A stretch of 6,465 bases of DNA from Deltaproteobacteria bacterium (GCA_003646585.1 QMLA01000064.1:1-6465), one strand, 5' to 3'. Shown: positions 1-6,465, numbered from the stretch's first letter. The notes: generated by a model from the letters alone, not told the origin. A program made the numbers and translations.

Positions 1-1656
1 ATCCCTGCTGTTGAGGACCGCTATGATCCTCCCCCTCCTGCTCTTTATCTCCTTGATGTTCCCCATGACCTTCTCATAGGTCCTGTCCCTCGGGGCCACC
101 ACCACCGTGGGCATCTTCTCATCGATCAGGGCGATGGGACCGTGCTTCATCTCCCCGGCAGGATAGCCCTCGGCGTGGATATAGGATATCTCCTTGAGCT
201 TAAGCGCCCCCTCGAGGGCCACCGGATAGGAAATGCCCCGACCAAGGTAGAGGAAGTTCTGGGCCTCCGCATAGGCACGGGAAAGTTCGACTATGGAGGA
301 CTCCTGTTTTAAGACCTCCTCCATGAGCCGCGGGATCGTGCGCAGAAGCTTTATGTGCCGGCGGACCTCCTCCCCGGAAAGCCTTCCCCTTGTGGCCCCG
401 AGGTGTAAGGTCAAAAGCATGAGGGCGGCCAGTTGGGCCGTGAAGGCCTTGGTAGAAGCCACGCTGATCTCGGGGCCGGCATGGGTGAAGAGGGTTCCCT
501 CGGTCTCCCGCGTCAGGGTGGAGCCCAAGACGTTGCAGATCCCGAAGGTCCTGAAGCCCTTCCGCTTTGCCTCCCTCACCGCCTGCAGGGTGTCTGCCGT
601 CTCCCCCGATTGGGAGATGGCCACAAGCAGAGTCCTCGGTCCCCCCAGAAGCTCCCCATAGCGGAACTCGGAGGCGATCTCGGCCTCGGCCGGGATCCCC
701 GCCAGGGCCTCAATCCAATATTCCCCTATGAGGGCAGCGTGCCAGGAGGTGCCGCAGGCAACAAGCGTCACCCTCTCCAGATCCCTGACCTCTTTATCGC
801 TTAAGGGAAAATCCCGAAGGTGCACCCGCCCTTCCTCCTCCAGGATCCTTCCCCTCAGGGTGTCTATTACGCCGCTTGGCTGCTCGTGGATCTCCTTGAG
901 CATGAAGTGCTTGTATCCCCCCTTTTCGGCCATGGCCGGGGACCAGTCCACGCGACGGGGGGTCTTGGGAAGGCTGCGACCCTCAAAATCGGTGACCCTG
1001 AACCCTTTCGGGGTGACCACCACCATCTCGCCCTCTTCCAAAAACACCAGGTCCCTGGTCCAGGGGATGACCGCTGGCGCATCCGAGGAGAGGAAGTACT
1101 CCCCCTTCCCCACCCCCAGCAAGAGGGGGCTTTCCTTCCTCGCCCCTATGAGCAGTTCGGGATATCCCTCGAAGATGATCGCAAGGGCATAGGACCCCTC
1201 CACCCTCCTTAAGGCCCTCCTTACGGCCTCCTCTGGCCCAAAGCCCCTTTCAAGCTCAAGGTCTATCAGATGCGCGATGATCTCGGTGTCTGTCTCCGAT
1301 CGGAAGACCCTCCCCTCGGCCCTTAAGGCCTCCTTTAAGGGAAGGTAATTCTCCACAATCCCATTGTGCACAAGGACAACCTTCCCGGCCGAATGGGGGT
1401 GGGCATTGCGTTCGGAGGGCTCTCCATGGGTGGCCCAGCGGGTATGCCCGATCCCCACCGGCCCGGAGAAGGTCAAACCCCGAAGCAGTTCAGAAAGTCG
1501 CTGGATCTTCCCCTCACAGCGCCTTATCTGGATCCGGGACCCATCAAAGACCCCTATTCCCGCCGAATCATAGCCCCGGTACTCAAGCCTCCTTAACCCC
1601 TCCAGCAGCACCTCGACCGGAGGCCTTGGCCCCAGGTAGCCTATTATCCCGCACAT
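1..1656 (-). CDS. glmS: Glutamine--fructose-6-phosphate aminotransferase (isomerizing), GlmS; C-terminus cut by window edge
   Basis: Makes glucosamine-6-phosphate from fructose-6-phosphate and glutamine, the entry step of cytoplasmic UDP-GlcNAc synthesis. I translated the minus strand from the ATG at 1656 and found 552 open codons to base 1 without a stop. The N-terminal glutaminase domain (about 1-240) begins MCGIIGYLG, with Cys2 as the Ntn nucleophile once Met is removed, and contains GHTRWATHGEPSERNAHPH (70-88) and the HNGIVENY loop (97-104). Two SIS sugar-isomerase domains follow: CGTS (301-304), SQSGETADT (348-356) and VASTKAF (399-405) in the first, and LEGALKLKEISYIHAE (481-496) plus KHGP (504-507) in the second. 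Glu489 and His505 line up with E. coli catalytic Glu488 and His504 (Met-less numbering), so net length is conserved. About 57 residues, including the usual C-terminal active-site Lys, lie beyond the edge. The start is supported by Cys2 and a strong ribosome site. It lies directly behind glmU. No frameshift was seen. Confidence 0.97.
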   Translation of the reverse strand, partial: MCGIIGYLGPRPPVEVLLEGLRRLEYRGYDSAGIGVFDGSRIQIRRCEGKIQRLSELLRGLTFSGPVGIGHTRWATHGEPSERNAHPHSAGKVVLVHNGIVENYLPLKEALRAEGRVFRSETDTEIIAHLIDLELERGFGPEEAVRRALRRVEGSYALAIIFEGYPELLIGARKESPLLLGVGKGEYFLSSDAPAVIPWTRDLVFLEEGEMVVVTPKGFRVTDFEGRSLPKTPRRVDWSPAMAEKGGYKHFMLKEIHEQPSGVIDTLRGRILEEEGRVHLRDFPLSDKEVRDLERVTLVACGTSWHAALIGEYWIEALAGIPAEAEIASEFRYGELLGGPRTLLVAISQSGETADTLQAVREAKRKGFRTFGICNVLGSTLTRETEGTLFTHAGPEISVASTKAFTAQLAALMLLTLHLGATRGRLSGEEVRRHIKLLRTIPRLMEEVLKQESSIVELSRAYAEAQNFLYLGRGISYPVALEGALKLKEISYIHAEGYPAGEMKHGPIALIDEKMPTVVVAPRDRTYEKVMGNIKEIKSRRGRIIAVLNSRD

Positions 1657-3015
1657 CTACTTCTTCCTCCGTTTGGCCCAGCCCGGAAGGATCCTCTGTT
1701 TCGCCCTCTCCACCGCCAGGCTTAAGGGAGGCACCTCCTTGGTGATAACCGAACCGGCCCCTATGGTCGCCTCCTCTCCTACCTTCACCGGGGCAACCAA
1801 GGAGACATTGCTCCCTATGAAGGCTTTGGAACCGATGATCGTTTTGTGCTTCCTCACCCCGTCGTAATTACAGGTTATGGTCCCCGCCCCTATATTGACC
1901 CCCTCTCCCACCTCGGCATCGCCGATATAGGCGAGGTGATTCGCCTTGGTGCCCATGCCCAGCCTGGAATTCTTCACCTCCACGAAGTTCCCGACCCTCA
2001 CCCCCTCCTCAAGCTCCGTCCCGGGCCTCAAACGGCTGAAGGGACCGATCGTTGCACCGGAGGAGATCCTCGAACCCTCAAGGTGTGAGCAGAACCTCAC
2101 CTCCACCCCGTCGCCGAGCTCCGAATCGATGATCTCCACATCGGGCCCTATTACACACCCTCGGCCTATGGTGGTCCTGCCCCGCAGGAAACAGTTGGGC
2201 CTTATCACCGTATCGGGGCCTATAACCACCTTGGGCTCGATCCAGGTGCTTTGAGGATCCTCAATGGTCACCCCTTCGAGCATCCACCTCTCCAGGATCC
2301 TCCTCCTTAAGAGCGCCACGGCCCTGGCCAGGTCCGCCCTCGTGTTCACCCCTATGGCCTCCTCAGGCTCACCCCAAAAGACTTCGACCCTCTCCCCCTT
2401 CCTTGAGGCGACCTCCACGATGTCGGTCAGATAGTACTCGGACTGACGGTTGGTGGGCTCAAGCACCCTTAAGGCCTCAAGCAGAAAGGGGGTCCGCACG
2501 GCATAAACCCCGACGTTCACCTCCCTTAAGCCCTCGCTGTTAGGACCGACATCCTCCAGGATCCTTATAGGCTTTCCCTTCCCGTCCCTCAGGATCCGTC
2601 CATATCCGCTGGGATCCTCAAGGACTGCCCCCAGGATGGTCAGGGTTGCAGAGGTCTTTAGGTGATGTTCCAGAAGCCCTTTGAGGGTCTCGGGCCGAAG
2701 GAGGGGGGTGTCCCCGTAAAGGACCAAAGAGGTCCCCTGAAAACCCTCAAGCTCTCCTTGGGCCATCATGACGGCATGACCTGTTCCAAGGCGCTCCCTC
2801 TGGATCACCACCCTGAGCCCCTTCTCCCTCAAGTACGAAAGGAGCCTCTCCTCCGCACTGCTTACAACCGTCACCCTCTCAGGGCCCAGGGGCCTCACGG
2901 CCTCAAGGACCCACTCAAGCATCGGCCTGCCCAGTAAGGGATGGAGGACCTTGGGCAGGGACGATTTCATCCTCTTTCCTTGACCTGCCGAAAGGACGAT
3001 TACCCGCAGACCCAC
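1657..3015 (-). CDS. glmU: Bifunctional N-acetylglucosamine-1-phosphate uridyltransferase / glucosamine-1-phosphate acetyltransferase, GlmU
   Basis: Cytoplasmic bifunctional enzyme: the C-terminal half acetylates glucosamine-1-phosphate with acetyl-CoA, and the N-terminal half couples GlcNAc-1-phosphate to UTP, giving UDP-GlcNAc. Numbered from the GTG at 3015 (452 residues; E. coli has 456), the nucleotidyltransferase domain shows LSAGQGKRMKSSLPK (8-22), LGTGHAV (76-82), GDTPLL with the Mg-binding Asp102, and GVNTR (222-226). The left-handed beta-helix domain has repeated hexapeptides from about 250. Its acetyltransferase core is KANHLAYIGDAEVGEG (357-372), with His360 matching the E. coli catalytic His363, followed by NIGAGTITCNYDG. 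The GTG start puts the nucleotide-binding loop at the usual distance from the N-terminus. The frame stays open upstream to a TTG at 3060 (467 residues), but the extra 15 residues are not family-like and overlap a promoter. No clear Shine-Dalgarno precedes either start. The canonical GxGTRM motif reads GQGKRM here. The stop TAG (1659-1657) abuts glmS. Confidence 0.96.
   Translation of the reverse strand: MGLRVIVLSAGQGKRMKSSLPKVLHPLLGRPMLEWVLEAVRPLGPERVTVVSSAEERLLSYLREKGLRVVIQRERLGTGHAVMMAQGELEGFQGTSLVLYGDTPLLRPETLKGLLEHHLKTSATLTILGAVLEDPSGYGRILRDGKGKPIRILEDVGPNSEGLREVNVGVYAVRTPFLLEALRVLEPTNRQSEYYLTDIVEVASRKGERVEVFWGEPEEAIGVNTRADLARAVALLRRRILERWMLEGVTIEDPQSTWIEPKVVIGPDTVIRPNCFLRGRTTIGRGCVIGPDVEIIDSELGDGVEVRFCSHLEGSRISSGATIGPFSRLRPGTELEEGVRVGNFVEVKNSRLGMGTKANHLAYIGDAEVGEGVNIGAGTITCNYDGVRKHKTIIGSKAFIGSNVSLVAPVKVGEEATIGAGSVITKEVPPLSLAVERAKQRILPGWAKRRKK
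1665..1670 (-). promoter_or_regulatory. Ribosome binding site for glmS inside the end of glmU
   Basis: The minus strand reads GGAGGA, eight bases before the glmS ATG at 1656. It lies in the last glmU codons, which encode the basic tail RRKK before TAG, so the same bases serve as coding sequence and as a near-ideal Shine-Dalgarno. This fixes the glmS start and suggests that translation of glmS is coupled to termination on glmU. Confidence 0.85.
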
Positions 3016-3022
3016 AAGGCGT

Positions 3023-3051
3023 AAGTTATCCGAGGGATCTGCAAGTGTCAA
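3023..3051 (-). promoter_or_regulatory. Predicted sigma70-type promoter for glmU-glmS
   Basis: On the minus strand there is a perfect -35 hexamer TTGACA (3051-3046), a 17-base spacer and a weaker -10 hexamer TAACTT (3028-3023) that keeps the key first T, A and last T. Transcription would begin around 3016-3015, essentially at the GTG chosen as the glmU start. The position is right for driving glmU-glmS. It argues against the TTG starts at 3060 and 3051, which lie upstream of the predicted transcript start. The call is inferred from sequence only. Confidence 0.5.
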
Positions 3052-3074
3052 CGTCTTCAACCCCAGGGATAACT
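3024..3074. repeat. 8-bp inverted repeat spanning the divergent intergenic region
   Basis: AGTTATCC at 3024-3031 is the exact reverse complement of GGATAACT at 3067-3074, with 35 bases between the arms and the centre at 3049. Each gene therefore has GGATAACT pointing toward its own start, 16 bases before the glmU GTG and 26 before the FAH-family GTG. In the glmU direction the element contains most of the -10 hexamer. It could be a pair of matched -10 elements, a regulator site or chance; the arms are too far apart for an intrinsic terminator. Confidence 0.4.
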
Positions 3075-3092
3075 GTGGTAGTTAGATGGGCC

Positions 3093-3875
3093 GTGAAGAT
3101 CGCCAGGGTGAACTTTAGGGGGACCATTACCTATGGCCTCCTGGAGGGTCAAGGGGTGAGGCTCGCAAAGGGGGACCCCTTCAGGGGGCTTGAACCCTTG
3201 GAACGATGGATACCCCTTAAGGAGGTGAAGCTTCTGCCTCCCGTTCAGCCCAGCAAAATCATAGGCATTGGTCTGAATTATCGGGATCACGCCGAGGAGG
3301 TGGGGCTCCCCCCTCCCGATGAACCCCTCGTCTTCCTCAAGCCACCAAGCGCCGTGATAGGTCCCGATGATCCCATCCTCCTTCCGCCCTCCTCCCAGAG
3401 GGTGGATTACGAGGGGGAGCTGGCCCTGATCGTCTCCCGTAGGGCCAAGGACATCACCCCTGATGAGGCCCCCGATTACATCCTAGGTTACACCTGCTTT
3501 AACGACGTCACCGCCAGGGACATCCAGGAACGGGAGGGCCAGTGGACGAGGGCCAAGGGCTTCGATACCTTCGCCCCCTTGGGACCCTGGATCGCAACAG
3601 ACCTAGATCCAACCGATCTCCGGATCGAGACCTTCCTGAACGGCGAGCTCCGCCAGTCGAGTCGCACCTCGCGCTTGATCTTCGATCCCTTCGGGCTTCT
3701 GGCCTTCATCTCCCGGGTGATGACCCTCCTTCCCGGCGATGTCATCGCCACCGGCACCCCTTCGGGCATAGGATCCATCAAGCCAGGGGATGTGGTGGAG
3801 GTAAGGATCGAGGGGATAGGGGTGCTCAGGAACCCCGTAAGGTCCTATCTTGTGCCCTCCTCCGGTACTGCCTGA
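3093..3875 (+). CDS. Fumarylacetoacetate hydrolase (FAH) family protein, FAHD1/HpaG-like
   Basis: Predicted cytoplasmic metal-dependent enzyme of the FAH superfamily, whose members cleave or isomerise C-C bonds in diketo or 2-oxo acids (fumarylpyruvate and acylpyruvate hydrolases, 2-hydroxyhepta-2,4-dienedioate isomerase, oxaloacetate decarboxylase). From the GTG at 3093 it has 260 residues, usual for the single-domain family. A small N-terminal region (1-50) starts MKIARVNFRG, then come IGIGLNYRDHAEEVG (57-71), FLKPPSAVIGP (81-91) and DYEGELALIV (105-114). Glu108, Glu110 and Asp138 (in CFNDVTARDIQ) are the expected divalent-metal ligands. KGFDTFAPLGPW (155-166), LNGELRQ (182-188) and ATGTPSGIG (219-227) complete the fold. 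All expected ligand positions are present, but the exact substrate cannot be assigned. An upstream in-frame GTG at 3045 would add 16 residues that do not resemble the family, so 3093 is preferred; neither has a clear Shine-Dalgarno. It is divergent from glmU, and its last ~16 codons overlap the convergent neighbour. Confidence 0.9.
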   Translation: MKIARVNFRGTITYGLLEGQGVRLAKGDPFRGLEPLERWIPLKEVKLLPPVQPSKIIGIGLNYRDHAEEVGLPPPDEPLVFLKPPSAVIGPDDPILLPPSSQRVDYEGELALIVSRRAKDITPDEAPDYILGYTCFNDVTARDIQEREGQWTRAKGFDTFAPLGPWIATDLDPTDLRIETFLNGELRQSSRTSRLIFDPFGLLAFISRVMTLLPGDVIATGTPSGIGSIKPGDVVEVRIEGIGVLRNPVRSYLVPSSGTA

Positions 3876-6465
3876 CCTGGTACATGAAGGCCTCAAGCCG
3901 CATCAGCACATCGCTCTGTTCCTGACCATCGTAAGAGATGTTGAGTACGGGGAAGTTCCCGTTGAGTTCCCTGTAACGTTTGAGAATGGCCGTCGTGATT
4001 GTCCCGGGCATACAGGTGAAGGGCATGACGTTCACAACCCCTGAGGCCCCTTTGAGGGCATAATCCACGGTCTTGCCTATGGTCAGTATGGCTTCCCCCT
4101 CGAAGGAGTCGTGGACATAGGGGCTGGCAAGCTCGAGGATCCACTCGGTGGGGGGCTCCTCGGGCTCCTCTATGGCCCCATAGAAGGCCTGGGCCAGCCT
4201 CCTTTCGTCCCTCCTCTGGTAGTACTCCTTCAGCAGGATTCCCAGGAGGTTTTTGAGGTGTCCGCGCTTTTTCGCCCGTCGCTTGGCCATCTTGTTGATG
4301 TAATGGACCCACTCCACGAGGGGGGCAAGCCTCACCTCCCCTCCCAAGGCCTCGATCTTCCTGACGACGTCCTCGTTGGCGAAGCGATTGAGCCTCACAT
4401 AGATTTCCCCCACAACCCCTATTTTGGGTTTCGATCCCTTGCCGGTCACGGGGATCCGATCGAGCTTGCGCCTCGCCTCAAGCAGATACTGAACCACCTC
4501 CTCGATCCTGGGGTCCCTCCTCAGCAGGTCGCAGAAGCCCTCAAGGCATTCCCAGTAGACCCTGTCGGTCTCTCCAGGGGTGCACTCGTAGGGTCGCGTC
4601 TCCAGCACCTTCTTCTGAAGCAGATCAACCCCCACAATGGCCCACCAGCCGAGCCGCGAAAATTTGGACCCGAGGATTCCGAGGTCGCGGTAAAGGGTCT
4701 CGTCCTGGTTGGGCGAATAGATGGGGACCTCGGGGAAACCGAGCTCATCAAGGACCTTCCTGTGGAAGCGGTGGTACTGACCGAACCGGCAGGGGCCATT
4801 TCCCGAGGGCATGAAGAAGGCCACCCGCTTGGGATCGAAGTCCGGCCTCTTCACGATCTTGACCATGTCCCCGGTGGTTAGCACACAGGGGTAGCACTCC
4901 TTGCCCGAGGTATATTTCCTGCCCCAGTAAAGGGTCTCCTGGTCCGATTCCGGAAAGACCTCGGCCCGAATCCCACAGGCCTCAAAGGCGGCCTTGAAGG
5001 CATGGGCATGGTCGCACATGTAGGGGATGTAAATGACACGGCTCGGATCACCCCCGATGCGCCCCCTTCTTTGGGGTTTGGGGGGTTTGGGCCGGGCATT
5101 CTTCAGGCTATCCAGGTAAGCCTCAAGCCGCGTTACTATGCCGGCATCGGCGCTGTGCTCGTCGATTTCCAGGATCAGGGAGGGCTTCTCCCCCATTATC
5201 TCCCTGAAGAAGTGGGTGATGAAGGAGTCGGGACCACAGCCGAAGTTGGAGATGTAAATGGGATGGAGCCTTTTGTCCTCCCGAATGAGGTAGGCCGCGG
5301 CTAGGATCCTCTGTCCATACCTCCAGTACATCTCCCTTATGCCCTCGCGGTCAGCGGCCTCCTCAAGGGGCAAAAAGTCCATGGGAATGGACAACACCCC
5401 CAGGTCCCTGAGCTTTTCGGGGATATCCAGGTTCACCTCGGGGTCACAGGTGTTATAGGGTCTGCCCACGATCACCATGGCCCTTTCCCAGTCCTTCAAC
5501 TCCTTAAGGACCTGACGCCCACGGGCCTTCAAGGCCCTCTGGAAGCGGTGGTAGAAGTCCCATGCACGCCTGATGGCCCACCTGACCTGCGACGGACTCC
5601 TCCCCAGTTCCTTGCCGAACTCTATAAGGGCCTCCTCCACCTCCTCCTCTCCCCAGCCGAAGGGGACCACAGGGGTTAAGGCCTCCACCCCATGCTGCTC
5701 AAAGGGTATGGCCGAGCGCACAACGTAGGGGAAGGCCTGAACATAGGGGCAGGTCTGGGAGTGCTCGAAATCCTCCCTCATCCTGGGCACCCCCACTACA
5801 CTCGGTACAAAGATCCTCCTTATCCCCCTCTCCATCAGGTTCAAAACATGGCCGTGGGCCACCTTTATGGGAAAGCAGGTCTCTGCCACTACCGCCTCGA
5901 CCCCCTTCCTTATGAGCTCCTTGTTGGTGGGATCGGATAGCACCACCCTGAAGCCCAGCTCGGCGAAGAAGGCCCTCCAGAAGGGCATGAATTCGTGAAA
6001 GGTCAAACACCTCGGTATCCCTATGACGGGGGCATCCTCTCCGAGCGCCTCCTCCCCCGGATAGGGGGCAAGGAGCAACCTCTCCCTCTCGCGGAACAGG
6101 TTGGGGATCTCGGATTTGCGCCTCCGCCTGAGCACATCGTATTTTTCACACCTGCTGCCGTAAAAAAGCGGCTGCTTCTCACCCTCGATGGTGACTTTCC
6201 TTATCAGGCAGTGATTGGGACAGCCCTTGCACTCGAAGGTCTTTATCTCGTAGCGGCGCTGTGAAAGGTCAAAGCCCTTGAAGTTGGACCTCTCCCAGGT
6301 CCTCTCCTTCATGGCCAGAAGGGCCGCCCCTATGGCCCCGGTGACCTCGTGATTTTCCGGGACCGTTATCGGACGCCCAAGGACCTTCTCGAAGGCCGCC
6401 ACGACCCCCTTGTTGAAGGCAGTCCCCCCCTGGAAGAAGATCTTCTGGCCGATCCTCCTGTCACC
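3826..6465 (-). CDS. Large 2-hydroxyacyl-CoA dehydratase activase-related protein (BcrAD/BadFG + DUF2229 + HGD-D-like); N-terminus beyond window
   Basis: 879 residues are visible (residue 1 at 6465). The frame is open at the right edge, so the GTG at 6402 is only an internal codon. Residues 1-52 are the end of an ASKHA ATPase activase domain (FQGGTAFNKGVVAAFEKVLG, then EVTGAIGAALLA). Next come a Cys motif CKGCPNHC (79-86), a DUF2229-type region (about 145-250, GIPRCLTFHEF and ETCFPIKVAHGHV), an HGD-D-like region (about 330-455, VGRPYNTCDP and ISNFGCGPDSF), a Pro/basic linker (455-473) and a second Cys-bearing module (about 475-865: PYMCDHAHAF, GKECYPC, GNGPCRFGQYH, FTCMPGT). Residues 725-760 are strongly basic and helical. 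There is no signal peptide or membrane segment in view. Related activases use ATP hydrolysis to drive electrons from a [4Fe-4S] cluster into 2-hydroxyacyl-CoA dehydratases; these long fused relatives generally lack a proven substrate. A role as an ATP-driven low-potential reductase is inference. The stop TGA is at 3828-3826, overlapping the FAH-family gene. Confidence 0.92.
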   Translation of the reverse strand, partial: GDRRIGQKIFFQGGTAFNKGVVAAFEKVLGRPITVPENHEVTGAIGAALLAMKERTWERSNFKGFDLSQRRYEIKTFECKGCPNHCLIRKVTIEGEKQPLFYGSRCEKYDVLRRRRKSEIPNLFRERERLLLAPYPGEEALGEDAPVIGIPRCLTFHEFMPFWRAFFAELGFRVVLSDPTNKELIRKGVEAVVAETCFPIKVAHGHVLNLMERGIRRIFVPSVVGVPRMREDFEHSQTCPYVQAFPYVVRSAIPFEQHGVEALTPVVPFGWGEEEVEEALIEFGKELGRSPSQVRWAIRRAWDFYHRFQRALKARGRQVLKELKDWERAMVIVGRPYNTCDPEVNLDIPEKLRDLGVLSIPMDFLPLEEAADREGIREMYWRYGQRILAAAYLIREDKRLHPIYISNFGCGPDSFITHFFREIMGEKPSLILEIDEHSADAGIVTRLEAYLDSLKNARPKPPKPQRRGRIGGDPSRVIYIPYMCDHAHAFKAAFEACGIRAEVFPESDQETLYWGRKYTSGKECYPCVLTTGDMVKIVKRPDFDPKRVAFFMPSGNGPCRFGQYHRFHRKVLDELGFPEVPIYSPNQDETLYRDLGILGSKFSRLGWWAIVGVDLLQKKVLETRPYECTPGETDRVYWECLEGFCDLLRRDPRIEEVVQYLLEARRKLDRIPVTGKGSKPKIGVVGEIYVRLNRFANEDVVRKIEALGGEVRLAPLVEWVHYINKMAKRRAKKRGHLKNLLGILLKEYYQRRDERRLAQAFYGAIEEPEEPPTEWILELASPYVHDSFEGEAILTIGKTVDYALKGASGVVNVMPFTCMPGTITTAILKRYRELNGNFPVLNISYDGQEQSDVLMRLEAFMYQVRQYRRRAQDRTLRGS

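Noticed and set aside
293..1212. Several open frames of 120-154 codons on the plus strand
   Set aside because: They are opposite glmS, which is continuous and motif-complete on the minus strand through this whole stretch.
1..1656. Frameshift or pseudogene status for glmS
   Set aside because: Line-by-line translation keeps one frame with all expected motifs at E. coli-equivalent positions; it is simply cut by the window edge.
1657..1700. Possible glmS ribozyme or riboswitch upstream of glmS
   Set aside because: There is no gap between glmU and glmS, and this stretch is glmU coding sequence, so a leader element has no room here.
3826..3900. Possible bidirectional terminator at the convergent gene ends
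   Set aside because: Only weak pairings such as AGGTC/GACCT about 30 bases apart are visible, with no GC-rich hairpin followed by a T run.
4111..4881. 256-codon open frame on the plus strand
   Set aside because: It lies wholly opposite the activase-like gene, whose conserved motifs are on the minus strand. The translation shows no recognisable domain; long antisense frames are expected in GC-rich coding DNA.
723..6340. Recurring CCCCTATG-like words in several genes
   Set aside because: They are minus-strand codons for Ile-Gly (ATA GGG) and similar pairs in conserved protein motifs, with no regular spacing or flanking structure.
6400..6402. GTG as the start of the activase-like protein
   Set aside because: The frame is open to the window edge, and the residues upstream of it (FQGGTAFNKGV) are conserved activase-domain sequence, so the real start is outside the window.

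Overview
The window holds parts or all of four protein genes and is almost fully coding. By eye it is GC-rich (about 60%). Arginine is often AGG and isoleucine often ATA in all four genes, a codon habit common in thermophiles. glmU and glmS (UDP-GlcNAc synthesis for the cell wall) point to a bacterium, and the large 2-hydroxyacyl-CoA dehydratase activase-like protein points to an anaerobic lifestyle. A thermophilic or moderately thermophilic anaerobic bacterium is the best inference. The exact lineage cannot be read from this window; Desulfobacterota is one possibility only.

Layout, left to right: (1) 1-1656, minus strand: glmS, missing its C-terminal ~57 codons beyond the left edge. (2) 1657-3015 (or to 3060), minus strand: glmU, whose TAG stop directly abuts the ATG of glmS. 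(3) 3016-3092: a 77-bp divergent intergenic region with a good sigma70-type promoter facing glmU and an 8-bp inverted repeat. (4) 3093-3875, plus strand: a fumarylacetoacetate hydrolase (FAH) family enzyme. (5) 3826-6465, minus strand: a very large CoA-dehydratase-activase-related protein that enters from the right edge without its start. Its 3' end overlaps the 3' end of the FAH gene by 50 bp in convergent orientation. No gene-free stretch exceeds 300 bases, and I found no RNA genes, mobile elements or CRISPR.

Functionally, glmU and glmS form one transcription unit. GlmS makes glucosamine-6-phosphate from fructose-6-phosphate and glutamine. GlmU acetylates glucosamine-1-phosphate and uridylylates it to UDP-GlcNAc. 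The intermediate mutase GlmM is not in the window. The FAH-family enzyme and the activase-like protein have no obvious biochemical link to that pathway. I see no clear-cut undescribed multi-gene system. The least understood item is the activase-like protein, a multi-domain Cys-rich polypeptide. The most notable local structures are the compact divergent promoter region, with possible leaderless starts, and the convergent gene overlap.
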